A DNA stretch of 38,456 bases. Origin: an uncultured Bacilli bacterium (GTDB lineage: Bacteria > Bacillota_I > Bacilli_A > ML615J-28 > CAG-313). The stretch's first letter is position 1; every line of letters starts with the position of its first letter. The notes below the pieces were generated by a model. That model saw only the letters and a list, made by a program, of their open reading frames with translations, was not told the DNA's origin and ran no database searches. The stretch spans positions 1 through 38,456 of the forward strand of contig CATLBQ010000015.1 in NCBI GenBank assembly GCA_949879765.1, written 5' to 3'. A program made the position numbers and the translations under genes. Shown here in pieces: positions 14,774 to 24,127 of this stretch.

Positions 14774-15631
14774 ATGAAACCTGAGTTACATATATTTGGT
14801 TTAGAAATTCCCACTTTTGGACTAATGGTAGCACTTGGCGTATTATGCTGTGTATTGATTTTGATTCATTTATTTCGAAAAGTGGGTGCATCAGAAGAAA
14901 CTATTGATAAATTGATTATTGTTTGTGCTTTGTCCGGTTTAATGCTTGCTTTAGGGGCGATGTTCTTCGATGCTTTATGGCACAATATTGACGAAGCTAG
15001 AATTCATGGTAAATTTGAATGGCAATGGTGGGGCATTACGTTTTCTGGTGGTATCTTTACAGCAATCATTACTTATTTTATCATTTACTATTTCATTATG
15101 AAATATGAACGCCATCATATGTTCCTTCATTTTGACTGTATTGTCATTGGCATTTGTATTGCTCATGCCTTTGGAAGAATCGGCTGTTTCTTTGGCGGAT
15201 GTTGTTATGGAAAAGTTGTGCCAGAAGGTACCTTCTTTTCACTAATGTATCCTACCGATAATGGGATGGAAAACATTTTACCTACCCAACTCTATGAGGC
15301 TATTTTCTTATTGGGATTATTCTTTATCCTCTTGTTCTTGGTCAAGAAAAATCGTGGTGCATGGTATTTGATTGGATATAACGTTTTTCGTTTCTTCTTA
15401 GAGTATTTAAGAGGCGATAGTCGTGGTGCTAGTCCTTTTGGTTTTTTAAGTCCTTCTCAATTTATGAGTATTATCTTATTCTTATTCGGACTTGTTCTAT
15501 TGTTCTTTAGAAAACAAATTGAAGATTTTTTGATGAAAAGAAATGTTCCTCTACCCGAGGTTCCACAAGAAGATGAACCTACTGAAGCAATAGAAACGAT
15601 AACTGTAGAAACCGAGAATAATGATGTCTAA
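14774..15631 (+). CDS. lgt: Prolipoprotein diacylglyceryl transferase family protein
   Basis: 285 aa with about seven membrane segments. Lgt moves diacylglycerol from phosphatidylglycerol to the lipobox Cys of prolipoproteins, the first step of lipoprotein maturation. The signature GRIGCFFGGCCYG lies at about 133-145, where classical Lgt has GRIGNF..G. LPTQLYEA and FFLEYLRGD also fit. The Cys-rich variant occurs in a divergent Lgt subgroup, so activity is likely but not certain. An AGGAGGT ribosome site is present. It overlaps the DUF1461 gene by 11 bases. Substrates in this window include the lipoproteins at 2014-2355 and 21015-21575. Confidence 0.88.
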   Translation: MKPELHIFGLEIPTFGLMVALGVLCCVLILIHLFRKVGASEETIDKLIIVCALSGLMLALGAMFFDALWHNIDEARIHGKFEWQWWGITFSGGIFTAIITYFIIYYFIMKYERHHMFLHFDCIVIGICIAHAFGRIGCFFGGCCYGKVVPEGTFFSLMYPTDNGMENILPTQLYEAIFLLGLFFILLFLVKKNRGAWYLIGYNVFRFFLEYLRGDSRGASPFGFLSPSQFMSIILFLFGLVLLFFRKQIEDFLMKRNVPLPEVPQEDEPTEAIETITVETENNDV

Positions 15632-16439
15632 ATTATTGTCTTGTATAGATAGAATGGTTTGTATACTCGCAAGTTTACTCTTGATTATTTTAATGGGATG
15701 TTTGGCTGTACTACCTATTGCCAAATCAAAATCCTATTATATGAAAGAGCATGAGAAAAACCAAGTTGAAACCATTTTGGAAACAGAATCTTTTAATGGC
15801 AAAGCCCATGTTCACTATGATGAAAACCATGAGGCGTATTTGCATTATTTACCAGTCTATGATATAACCAAACAAGATATAGCCCTAGCCACTTCTCATA
15901 TCATTGATTATTTGTATCATCAAGATGTAACAAGTATGCAATTTCAATTGGACACATCTGAAGGCAAGATTGACTTCTTTTCCAAGCAAGCCATTGATCA
16001 CATGGCCGATGTCAAGGTTTTATTCATAGGTGGTATTCGGCTTTGCTTTCTATCCTGCTTTTTATTCATTTGTTGTATCTTATATATTGGATTGTTCTAT
16101 CGCCGCATTCGACCAATTTTAGCCAAAACCTATTTAATCACCGTAGGCACTGTTGTGGTTCTTACTTTTATTATCGCAACTTATGCCATCTTAGATTTCG
16201 ATAGTGCTTTTGTATTTTTTCATCAAGTCATATTCCCAAATAGTGAAAAAGTAGATCTTGCCCTTTCGTTTAGTTATTGTGATACGTTAACCAATTTACT
16301 TACTGGGGAATTCTTTATGCACATCGGTCTTGCCATAGGTATTATGTTTCTTGTATTCCTTTTGACGAGTATTGTGATTACCCTCGTGATTCAAAAGTAT
16401 GGTTCTCTTTGGTTTAAAAAAATTGCTAACAAAAGTTAG
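15621..16439 (+). CDS. DUF1461 (TIGR01906-type) integral membrane protein
   Basis: 272 aa. N-terminal membrane segment at about 10-35, an extracytoplasmic loop, then three further segments at about 140-165, 175-198 and 233-262. The stretch FFHQVIFPNSEKVDLAL followed by DTLTNLLTGEFF is the family pattern. Function of the family is unknown. It is coupled to the lgt gene (starts inside its last codons), which hints at a cell-envelope role. A terminator overlaps its 3' end. Confidence 0.8.
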   Translation: MMSKLLSCIDRMVCILASLLLIILMGCLAVLPIAKSKSYYMKEHEKNQVETILETESFNGKAHVHYDENHEAYLHYLPVYDITKQDIALATSHIIDYLYHQDVTSMQFQLDTSEGKIDFFSKQAIDHMADVKVLFIGGIRLCFLSCFLFICCILYIGLFYRRIRPILAKTYLITVGTVVVLTFIIATYAILDFDSAFVFFHQVIFPNSEKVDLALSFSYCDTLTNLLTGEFFMHIGLAIGIMFLVFLLTSIVITLVIQKYGSLWFKKIANKS

Positions 16440-16447
16440 CAATTTTT
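16418..16447. terminator. Two-way terminator between the DUF1461 gene and eno
   Basis: Perfect 13-bp stem AAAAATTGCTAAC/GTTAGCAATTTTT with an AAAA loop and T tracts on both strands. It spans the DUF1461 stop codon and ends 13 bases before the eno stop. Confidence 0.92.
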
Positions 16448-16459
16448 ATTTTTTATTTC

Positions 16460-17791
<1,332 letters not shown>

Positions 17792-17838
17792 CTATATCAC
17801 CTATAGATTATACTTTCTTTTTCCGCATTTTAAAAAAT

Positions 17839-18804
17839 CTATTCTTTATTTTTTTGTTCTACTTGATCTTGGAAATAACCTGCTACACCAATCATTGCGG
17901 CATTATCCGTACAATTTTTCAAAGAAGGTACCGTCAAAAGAATACCTAGTGCATCCATTGCTTCTTTCATCTTTGTTCGCAATCCTTGATTTGCCGCTAC
18001 GCCACCAGCAAGCAGTACTTGTTTGGCTTGATATGCTTGAGCTGCTTTTACTGTTTTAGATACCAATACATCCACTACTGCGTCTTGAAAACTAGCCGCA
18101 AGATCATTGTAATCTAAAGTTTCTCCTTTTGCCTTATATTTGTGGTGTAAATTGATAACGGCCGATTTTAGGCCTGAAAAACTAAAATCATAACTATCTT
18201 TTGATAATTTAACATGAGGAAGGGGATAAGATGGTTTTCCTAAATGAGCCATTTTATCCAAAATCGGACCACCTGGATATCCTACCTCTACGACTCTAGC
18301 AACCTTATCATAAGCTTCTCCTACCGCATCATCTAGTGTCTCTCCTAAGATTTCAAAAGAAAAATGCTCTTTCATGAGGACAAGTTCTGTATGCCCACCT
18401 GAAACAACCAATGCAATGAGTGGAAAAGTAAAATCGTGTTCTAAATAGTTGGCATAAATATGACCATGAATATGATTGACCATGATAACTGGTAACTGAT
18501 AGGCAAGACCAATTGTTTTTGCGGCATTCACACCTACCATCAAGGATCCAATTAAACCAGGCTCTGCAGTAACCGCAATTTTATCAATATCTGTATAATC
18601 TAATCCTGCTTCTTTCATTGCCGCATCTATGACATAGGTAATCTTTTCAATATGTCTGCGACTAGCCACTTCTGGGACAACACCGCCATACAATTTGTGG
18701 ATTTCAATTTGTGTATATACAACGTTGCACCATACTTTTCGACCATCTTCTACAATGGCCACACTTGTTTCATCGCAACTCGATTCGATTGCTAATATTT
18801 TCAT
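17839..18804 (-). CDS. tsaD: tRNA t6A37 threonylcarbamoyltransferase TsaD
   Basis: 321 aa from MKILAIESSCDETS, preceded by GAAGGAG. The open frame continues to 18873, but that part lies inside rimI and is not like the family. TsaD moves threonylcarbamoyl from TC-AMP to A37 of ANN-reading tRNAs, working with TsaB and TsaE, whose genes are here. Metal-binding MVNHIHGHIYANY (about 105-117), VSGGHTELVL and the late SLKNCTDNAAMIG (metal-binding Asp) are present. It overlaps the rimI stop as ATGA. Confidence 0.97.
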   Translation of the reverse strand: MKILAIESSCDETSVAIVEDGRKVWCNVVYTQIEIHKLYGGVVPEVASRRHIEKITYVIDAAMKEAGLDYTDIDKIAVTAEPGLIGSLMVGVNAAKTIGLAYQLPVIMVNHIHGHIYANYLEHDFTFPLIALVVSGGHTELVLMKEHFSFEILGETLDDAVGEAYDKVARVVEVGYPGGPILDKMAHLGKPSYPLPHVKLSKDSYDFSFSGLKSAVINLHHKYKAKGETLDYNDLAASFQDAVVDVLVSKTVKAAQAYQAKQVLLAGGVAANQGLRTKMKEAMDALGILLTVPSLKNCTDNAAMIGVAGYFQDQVEQKNKE

Positions 18805-19256
18805 ATATACTCCTTCAGTAAAAGTAACGCATCTTCTTGATTTTGATAATAAGCCTTTCGTTTTCCAACACAAACAAAGCCATTTTTTTGATAAAAACGA
18901 ATAGCTTTTTCATTTGAAGCACGTACTTCTAGCGTAATTTTTTTCACATCTTTTAAATCTGCTACAACACTATCTAGTAACAACTGACCAAAACCTTGTC
19001 TTTGATAGGCTTCATCAATCACAAAGTTTAATATTTCTGCCTCATGTAAAAAGTAATATCTACCGATATAGCCAATCACGATATGATTATATTCTATAAC
19101 ATAAAAACATACGCCATCACCTTCACGGTTCATCCTTTTTTGTTCTTCTTTTAACAACGCTTCCCCAAGGGTTTCTTTGAGATAGGCCTTTTCTAGTTCT
19201 ACTATGCGCTCGATATCTCTTACTTCTAAGAAACGGACATTAACCATTGATTTCAT
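18801..19256 (-). CDS. rimI: Ribosomal protein uS bS18 N-acetyltransferase-type GNAT protein
   Basis: 151 aa GNAT acetyltransferase. The acetyl-CoA site lies at EAYQRQGFGQLLL, followed by LEVRASNEKAIRFYQKNGF, the hallmark of RimI-type N-alpha-acetyltransferases. The place between tsaB and tsaD is the standard rimI position. Bacterial RimI acetylates the N-terminus of S18 and may act on other proteins. A second ATG at 19247 (MVNVRF) is also possible. It overlaps tsaB by 17 bases. Confidence 0.9.
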   Translation of the reverse strand: MKSMVNVRFLEVRDIERIVELEKAYLKETLGEALLKEEQKRMNREGDGVCFYVIEYNHIVIGYIGRYYFLHEAEILNFVIDEAYQRQGFGQLLLDSVVADLKDVKKITLEVRASNEKAIRFYQKNGFVCVGKRKAYYQNQEDALLLLKEYI

Positions 19257-19830
19257 TTCTCAAATAATTGGGCACATAGGTAAAAACATCTTCTGCTTGA
19301 TAGAGTTTTTGTTCAACGATTGTTTTTACGATTTCTTTTGGATATGCAAACGCATCTATACTGCCATCAATCATTGTATAGTTATCAAATGATTGCAATT
19401 GTTCATCTGGTCCAAAGGAATCAGGTGTAGTATATGTAATTTTGCCTTCTTGAATATGAGCTCCCTTATAATAACTATGATTTTTTTTCGCAACTATTCT
19501 TGCTAAAAAAAGGCCATTTTCATTGATTTTTGAAGCAAGTAGGGCATCTAATGTGGAAAAACTATATAGTGGCTTATGCTTTACTAAAGCAAGTACTTTA
19601 GCCACTGTCCCAGATATTCTTACACCCGTATAAGAACCAGGCCCTCTACCGACCAAAATTTCATCTATAGCCTCAACTGTCATATGGTTCTTTTCCAAAA
19701 ATAAATGCAGTGCATCTACTAAGGTCTCCGAATGATTATTTTTCGCATTCTTCACCATTGTATCTACTACCCCATCTTCATATAAGCCCAAAAACAAATC
19801 ATATGTTGAACTATCTATTAATAATTTCAT
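19240..19830 (-). CDS. tsaB: t6A biosynthesis protein TsaB
   Basis: 196 aa, an ASKHA-fold partner of TsaD that lacks catalysis. MKLLIDSSTYDLFLGLYEDG is the family beginning, and GRGPGSYTGVRISGTVAK (about 61-78) is the TsaB signature. It is shorter than Bacillus TsaB (about 230 residues), with a reduced C-terminal half. Starts 20 bases inside the end of tsaE. Confidence 0.93.
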   Translation of the reverse strand: MKLLIDSSTYDLFLGLYEDGVVDTMVKNAKNNHSETLVDALHLFLEKNHMTVEAIDEILVGRGPGSYTGVRISGTVAKVLALVKHKPLYSFSTLDALLASKINENGLFLARIVAKKNHSYYKGAHIQEGKITYTTPDSFGPDEQLQSFDNYTMIDGSIDAFAYPKEIVKTIVEQKLYQAEDVFTYVPNYLRNEING

Positions 19831-20296
19831 AATGTGCTCCTAAATATTTCATCAGTGATTCATCCATATTTTTACATTCTACGATTCTTTCACAATCCGA
19901 TAATCGATAAATATTGATATACCAGGTTTCTGCTGGCAATAAATCTTCTATGATATTCGCCCATTCAATCACGGTTAGACCTTGTTGATAAAAATATTCT
20001 TCTAATTCAAAGTCAGTTGTACTATTACTTAAACGATATACATCTAGGTGATACAATTGCTGAATCCCGTGAATGGGTTGATGAGCGTCATATACTTTCA
20101 TAATGGTAAACGTTGGACTATTGATCACTCGTCCTACTTGAAGGGCTTGTCCAATTCCTTTGGTAAAAGTTGTTTTTCCAGCACCCAAATCACCATTTAA
20201 GGCTATGACTTGAGTGGGAAAAGCAAACTGAGTAATATCAAAAGCGAATTGTTGCATTTCTTCAATATGATGAATTTTAAATTGAATTGTTGTCAT
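19811..20296 (-). CDS. tsaE: t6A biosynthesis ATPase TsaE
   Basis: 161 aa. Walker A GDLGAGKTTFTKGI at about 34-47, SPTFTIMKVYD (switch-like) and HLDVYRLS follow, then VIEWAN, all typical of TsaE. Its ATPase cycle resets the TsaB-TsaD complex. It overlaps the amidase gene by 4 bases (ATGA). Confidence 0.95.
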   Translation of the reverse strand: MTTIQFKIHHIEEMQQFAFDITQFAFPTQVIALNGDLGAGKTTFTKGIGQALQVGRVINSPTFTIMKVYDAHQPIHGIQQLYHLDVYRLSNSTTDFELEEYFYQQGLTVIEWANIIEDLLPAETWYINIYRLSDCERIVECKNMDESLMKYLGAHYEIINR

Positions 20297-20979
20297 ATTT
20301 TTCTACTTTCTTCTAGATAACAAAGGATACCCGTATAGATTGAAAAAGCAATCTGTTGTAAATAGGTATCACTTGTCAAATGTGCTAAATCATTTGTATT
20401 GGTCAAAAAACCAAGTTCTACTAAACAGCCTGTTTTATGGGTATGATCCAATACATACTTACCCGAAATGGCTTTGGCTTGTCTAGTATTTTGAGGATGT
20501 AATATTCGAAGTTGTTCCATCATAATGGTGGCAAACTGTTTATTTTCATTTCCAGTTGTACTATAAAAGGTTTGTGCCCCTTCTACACTAGTAGCAGGAT
20601 ATGCATTGGCATGAACACTCACATATACTACACAATTGGAATCATTGATCCATTTGACCCTTTTATGTATATCTTCTTTCTTAGAAGTGGAAAGTGCTTC
20701 ATCTTTCGTCCTGGTCATTTTGACTTGAATTCCTGTTTTTTCTAAATAAGATTGAATATACAAACAAGTTGCTAGTGTAATATCTTTTTCTAATATGGTT
20801 TTATCCAAGGAGGTTGCTCCTCCATCAAAGCCACCATGACCTGGATCAAGATAAACAAGCAGCGTATGATTGGTTATTGCATACACTTTTCGTACAACGA
20901 AGCCAGTCATAATTATCAATAAAATGATGAAACCTATCGCTATTTTTTTTCTTTTTTTCACAATCTTCACCACTATCAT
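20293..20979 (-). CDS. cwlD: N-acetylmuramoyl-L-alanine amidase, family 3 (CwlD-like)
   Basis: 228 aa with one N-terminal membrane segment (about 12-32) and an Amidase_3 domain. Zinc and catalytic motifs: LDPGHGGFDGGA (His), LEKDITLA (Glu), YVSVHANAY (His) and LVELGFLTN (catalytic Glu). Single-domain, membrane-anchored amidases of this size match CwlD, which trims peptides from spore-cortex muramic acid so that muramic lactam can form. spoVM and yunB nearby agree with a sporulation role, though a general cell-wall amidase is possible. A GTG at 20961 has a better ribosome site (GGTGA) than the ATG at 20979. Confidence 0.85.
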   Translation of the reverse strand: MIVVKIVKKRKKIAIGFIILLIIMTGFVVRKVYAITNHTLLVYLDPGHGGFDGGATSLDKTILEKDITLATCLYIQSYLEKTGIQVKMTRTKDEALSTSKKEDIHKRVKWINDSNCVVYVSVHANAYPATSVEGAQTFYSTTGNENKQFATIMMEQLRILHPQNTRQAKAISGKYVLDHTHKTGCLVELGFLTNTNDLAHLTSDTYLQQIAFSIYTGILCYLEESRKI

Positions 20980-21014
20980 TGTATGGATAGTAAGGATAGA
21001 TTATGCCGTTTTCT

Positions 21015-21575
21015 CTAACTTAAAAACAATTGGTTGAGTTTTTCAATTAATTCTTCTTGTTGGGCTAGTGTCATTTCAGGTAACACACCATTTTCATTTT
21101 TGATATGACTATCTACTGTATTGAGGTGAAAGGCTACTATACGCCCGCCTACAACCTTAATGAGTGTTGGTGCATTTACCCTCTTTTTTTCCGAATCCAA
21201 AACTGTTTGAAGGTAATTTTCTACCAATGTAGAAAAGTGCTCATAATTCTTGTCATTTTCGTTATCCCTCATCTGTTTGATATCCATATAATAAATCGTT
21301 TCAATATGATGTGCTTTTGCTTGTGTATTGAGGATTCCCATAAGGGCTTGGCACCAAGGACAAGCAGGAAACCCCATAATCAAATAAAAGTCCGTGGCTT
21401 GTTCAAAACGTTCCATGACTTGATCTACTTCGATGGTTTCAAAAACATGATGTTGATCCGTAAGACCTGGGTAATCTTCTTGAATATGACGCTTCGACTG
21501 ATTACAACTGCCTAAGGCAAATAATAAAGTGCCCATTAAGGCTAAAAACACTATGGTTTCAAATCCCTTATTCAT
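21015..21575 (-). CDS. Thioredoxin-like lipoprotein
   Basis: 186 aa. Signal peptide with lipobox ALGSC (Cys23), so it is probably tethered outside the membrane. The mature part has a thioredoxin-like segment YLIMGFPACPWCQALMGIL with a CPWC redox pair, then a family-like NAPTLIKVVGG (cis-Pro segment). Likely an exported thiol-disulfide protein; the partner is unknown. It overlaps the S1-domain gene by 8 bases. Confidence 0.85.
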   Translation of the reverse strand: MNKGFETIVFLALMGTLLFALGSCNQSKRHIQEDYPGLTDQHHVFETIEVDQVMERFEQATDFYLIMGFPACPWCQALMGILNTQAKAHHIETIYYMDIKQMRDNENDKNYEHFSTLVENYLQTVLDSEKKRVNAPTLIKVVGGRIVAFHLNTVDSHIKNENGVLPEMTLAQQEELIEKLNQLFLS

Positions 21576-21903
21576 CCTTTAACTCCTTATAATTGCCAAT
21601 CCATTTGGGTAGCATCTCATCTAGTGGTTGAAATCCCACTTCATATTCTGGAACGCGGCATCTCACCCCTCTAGTTTTATGGATTTGCTTATAACTTAGT
21701 TTCACGCGGTGACTTTCTTCATCGACTTCAATCACTTTTAAACGCAATTCTTGGCCAATTTTCACAAAATCATTGATATTCTTTACATAATTGTCTGAAA
21801 ATTCTGAAATGTGCACAAGGCCGTCATAATCTCCTATGACCACGAAAGCTCCATAGCCTAAAATGTTGGTGATTTTTCCATTCACTATATCTCCTGGTTT
21901 CAT
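21568..21903 (-). CDS. S1 RNA-binding domain protein (YugI/CvfD type)
   Basis: 111 aa. The S1 domain covers about residues 1-70 (KPGDIVNGKITNILGYGAFV, GLVHISE, RVKLSYKQI). A short tail, VPEYEVGFQPLDEMLPKWI, resembles the end of YugI/CvfD proteins, which bind RNA or ribosomes and affect stress or virulence expression in Gram-positives. It follows nfu by 10 bases. Confidence 0.88.
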   Translation of the reverse strand: MKPGDIVNGKITNILGYGAFVVIGDYDGLVHISEFSDNYVKNINDFVKIGQELRLKVIEVDEESHRVKLSYKQIHKTRGVRCRVPEYEVGFQPLDEMLPKWIGNYKELKDE

Positions 21904-21913
21904 CTTCCACCTC

Positions 21914-22153
21914 TTAGTCTTCTACCACTTCTACGCCAATGACACCGGGTACTTCTTCTAACAAAAGTGCTTCTACACCATTCGTAATGGTATCATCACT
22001 AGAAGAACATCCAATACATGCCCCCAATAAACGTACATAAACGATGCCATTTTCAAATTTTACATAATCTAAATCTCCACCGTCCGCATTTAAATACGGT
22101 CTTAATTTTTTAATTGTTTGTTTGATTAATTTTTCTGTTTGTTCTTGATTCAT
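21914..22153 (-). CDS. nfu: NifU C-terminal-like iron-sulfur carrier
   Basis: 79 aa, consisting of just the Nfu domain: LRPYLNADGGDLDYVKFENG and the cluster-binding CIGC (Cys46, Cys49). Such proteins carry Fe-S clusters to apoproteins. RlmN and possibly others here are clients in principle. A -10-like TATAAT lies at 22183-22178, but no good -35 was found. Confidence 0.93.
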   Translation of the reverse strand: MNQEQTEKLIKQTIKKLRPYLNADGGDLDYVKFENGIVYVRLLGACIGCSSSDDTITNGVEALLLEEVPGVIGVEVVED

Positions 22154-22231
22154 AATCCTTCACCTATTTTCTATCTTATTATACACCATTTTGTTTATTT
22201 TAGGTTAAAATTTGTTACATATTTTCTTTTT

Positions 22232-22873
22232 TTATTGTGGTAGAGCTTCAATGGTTCCATTCCCACTATAATAGTAGTAAGGGATTTCTCCTTGAACGAC
22301 TTGTGAAACAAGAAGAATATGGGTAACATAATTCACTTGTTCTTGTTTTAATGGTACGATAGTATCTACATGAATTTCAATTTTTAAATATATCTCTAAT
22401 AACATATTGTTGATACCTAGTGACTTACTTTTCGTACAAATATCACTTTTATATGCACTAATAGGCAGTACCCGAATAGGGATATTGGGACCAACCGTGG
22501 TGAATAATGATTTAAATAGTAATAATCCTAACGGTAACTCTATGTGCGTAATGGCGTCTTCTACTACACCTTGGTCTAACAATTGTCCAATGGTTTGATT
22601 GGTTTCAATTAAGATTTGATTGGTGATATCGCTATTGATATAGATGCTTTTAATGGTATTGCTTTCATCTTTGATATATGTAACTAGTCGTTGATGACTC
22701 ATATACTTTTGCGTAGGCTCTATTAGGGCATTGGTCACGACATCCGTTAATTTCTTCTGAATGGCCTGTTCTAAATAAGCAGAAGATCGAACACTAAAAT
22801 AATTATCGGCCATAGCAAGTAGCGCTATGGGTAAAGCAATGAAAAGCGCCAACAAAACTAGTTTTTTCATCAT
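22232..22873 (-). CDS. yunB: Sporulation protein YunB
   Basis: 213 aa with an N-terminal membrane anchor (about 4-23). The order of conserved blocks fits YunB: ELPLGLLLFKSLFTTVGPNIPIRVLPI, then a SLGINNMLLEIYLKI block, then VPL-type and SQVVQGEIPYYYY. YunB is a sigma-E-controlled mother-cell protein needed for proper spores in Bacillus; its molecular role is unclear. The start ATG ATG is preceded by GGAGAAGG. The region just upstream (22890-22920) is a long AT alternation. I could not define a sigma-E promoter there. Confidence 0.85.
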   Translation of the reverse strand: MMKKLVLLALFIALPIALLAMADNYFSVRSSAYLEQAIQKKLTDVVTNALIEPTQKYMSHQRLVTYIKDESNTIKSIYINSDITNQILIETNQTIGQLLDQGVVEDAITHIELPLGLLLFKSLFTTVGPNIPIRVLPISAYKSDICTKSKSLGINNMLLEIYLKIEIHVDTIVPLKQEQVNYVTHILLVSQVVQGEIPYYYYSGNGTIEALPQ

Positions 22874-22937
22874 AAAACACCTTCTCCATTATATATATCA
22901 TATATATAATATATATGTAATACGCGTCATAAACATG

Positions 22938-22971
22938 AAAAAAGAATGTAGAGATTTCTACATTCTTTTTT
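22938..22971. terminator. Two-way terminator between ispDF and yunB
   Basis: Perfect 15-bp stem AAAAAAGAATGTAGA/TCTACATTCTTTTTT with a 4-base loop. It ends the 8-kb operon that finishes with ispDF. Confidence 0.93.
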
Positions 22972-22984
22972 ACTTCAAGCAAAT

Positions 22985-24127
22985 TTAATCTCTTTTTCTG
23001 ATCAAGACAACAGCTTCACTTGCAACACCTAATCCACTTCCAATCAACCCTTGTTTTTCTAACGTAGTTGCTTTTACATTCACATAAGCCGCATGCGTCA
23101 GTGCTTTGATGTGATTGGCCATACGAATTTTGTGTTCTTTCAAATTGGGTTTTTCCAAATAAATGATGACATCTAAGTTTTCTACCACATAGCCTTCCAT
23201 ACGTACTTCTTTCATGACTTCTTCGACGAAATAACTAGAGTCCATATTTAAAAAGGTATCATCTGTATCTGGGAATAAAGTTCCCAAATCACCAAGTCCT
23301 AAAGCCCCCATCAAGGATTCAGCTACGACATGGTAGACAACATCTGCATCACTATGTCCTTTTAACCCCCAAGGTGTGTCCAATTGTACACCTCCTAATA
23401 TGAGTTTCCTTGTTTGATCAATTGGATGAAAATCAAAAGAATGCCCAACTTTATACTGATTGCGATGGGTCAAATAATAAGTTACCAAATCTATATCTTC
23501 AGTAGTTGTCACTTTGAGATTGGGTCTTGATTCTTCTACAAAAGCAACAGGTAGTTGTTGTTCAAATAAACGAATTTCATCTGTGATTTCTACAGGAGAA
23601 GTATCCGCATCGATGATATCAGAAAACAAATCACTCCGAAAAAACTGTGGCGTTGAAACTGCCTTTAGCGCTTCTCTTGCAATTGTTTTTACACCCATAG
23701 TTGTATCTTTTACTGTATCATATACTTTATGGTATAACGTACCACATGCATATCGCTCCATTTGTTCTATCAAATGATTGATATCTTCCATTTGAATCAT
23801 TGGTCTTGCGGCATCATGAATCAAAACAAAATCCGTTTTGACTTCTTGTATGGCTCTTTGCACACTTTCAAAACGAGTTGCTCCACCTTCTACAAATGTC
23901 ACTTTTTCATCATCATAATTTTGATATACTATCGACTGGATTTCTTCACGGATATCAGATGATACAGGTATATATATATGTTGAATCGCTGGATGATTCA
24001 TCAATACGTCTAAACTATATATAAACAAAGGTTTTTGATGCACCTGATATAGTAATTTATTTTCACTATGACAAAAGCGTTCGCTTTTTCCGGCCATCAA
24101 CAAAATCGCACTAATGGTTGGATTCAT
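22985..24127 (-). CDS. ispDF: Bifunctional IspD-IspF of the MEP isoprenoid pathway
   Basis: 380 aa fusion. IspD part (1-about 220): ILLMAGKSERFCHSENKLLY (CTP loop), VLIHDAARPMI and VEITDEIRLFE. IspF part (about 227-380): GHSFDFHPID (metal Asp and His), LGGVQLDTPWGLKGHSDADV, LFPDTDD and ATTLEKQGLIGSGLG. IspD makes CDP-methylerythritol and IspF makes the cyclodiphosphate. Fusions are best known in alpha- and epsilon-proteobacteria and are rarer in Bacillota. The start lies 17 bases inside the gene before it. Confidence 0.96.
   Translation of the reverse strand: MNPTISAILLMAGKSERFCHSENKLLYQVHQKPLFIYSLDVLMNHPAIQHIYIPVSSDIREEIQSIVYQNYDDEKVTFVEGGATRFESVQRAIQEVKTDFVLIHDAARPMIQMEDINHLIEQMERYACGTLYHKVYDTVKDTTMGVKTIAREALKAVSTPQFFRSDLFSDIIDADTSPVEITDEIRLFEQQLPVAFVEESRPNLKVTTTEDIDLVTYYLTHRNQYKVGHSFDFHPIDQTRKLILGGVQLDTPWGLKGHSDADVVYHVVAESLMGALGLGDLGTLFPDTDDTFLNMDSSYFVEEVMKEVRMEGYVVENLDVIIYLEKPNLKEHKIRMANHIKALTHAAYVNVKATTLEKQGLIGSGLGVASEAVVLIRKRD

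Noticed and set aside
18805-18873. N-terminal extension of tsaD
   Set aside because: The extension lies inside rimI. A GGAG site and the conserved MKILAIESS start are at 18804.
22890-22920. Alternating AT run upstream of yunB as an operator or sigma-E promoter
   Set aside because: Simple AT alternation can be matched to almost any -10. I found no convincing -35 at the right distance.
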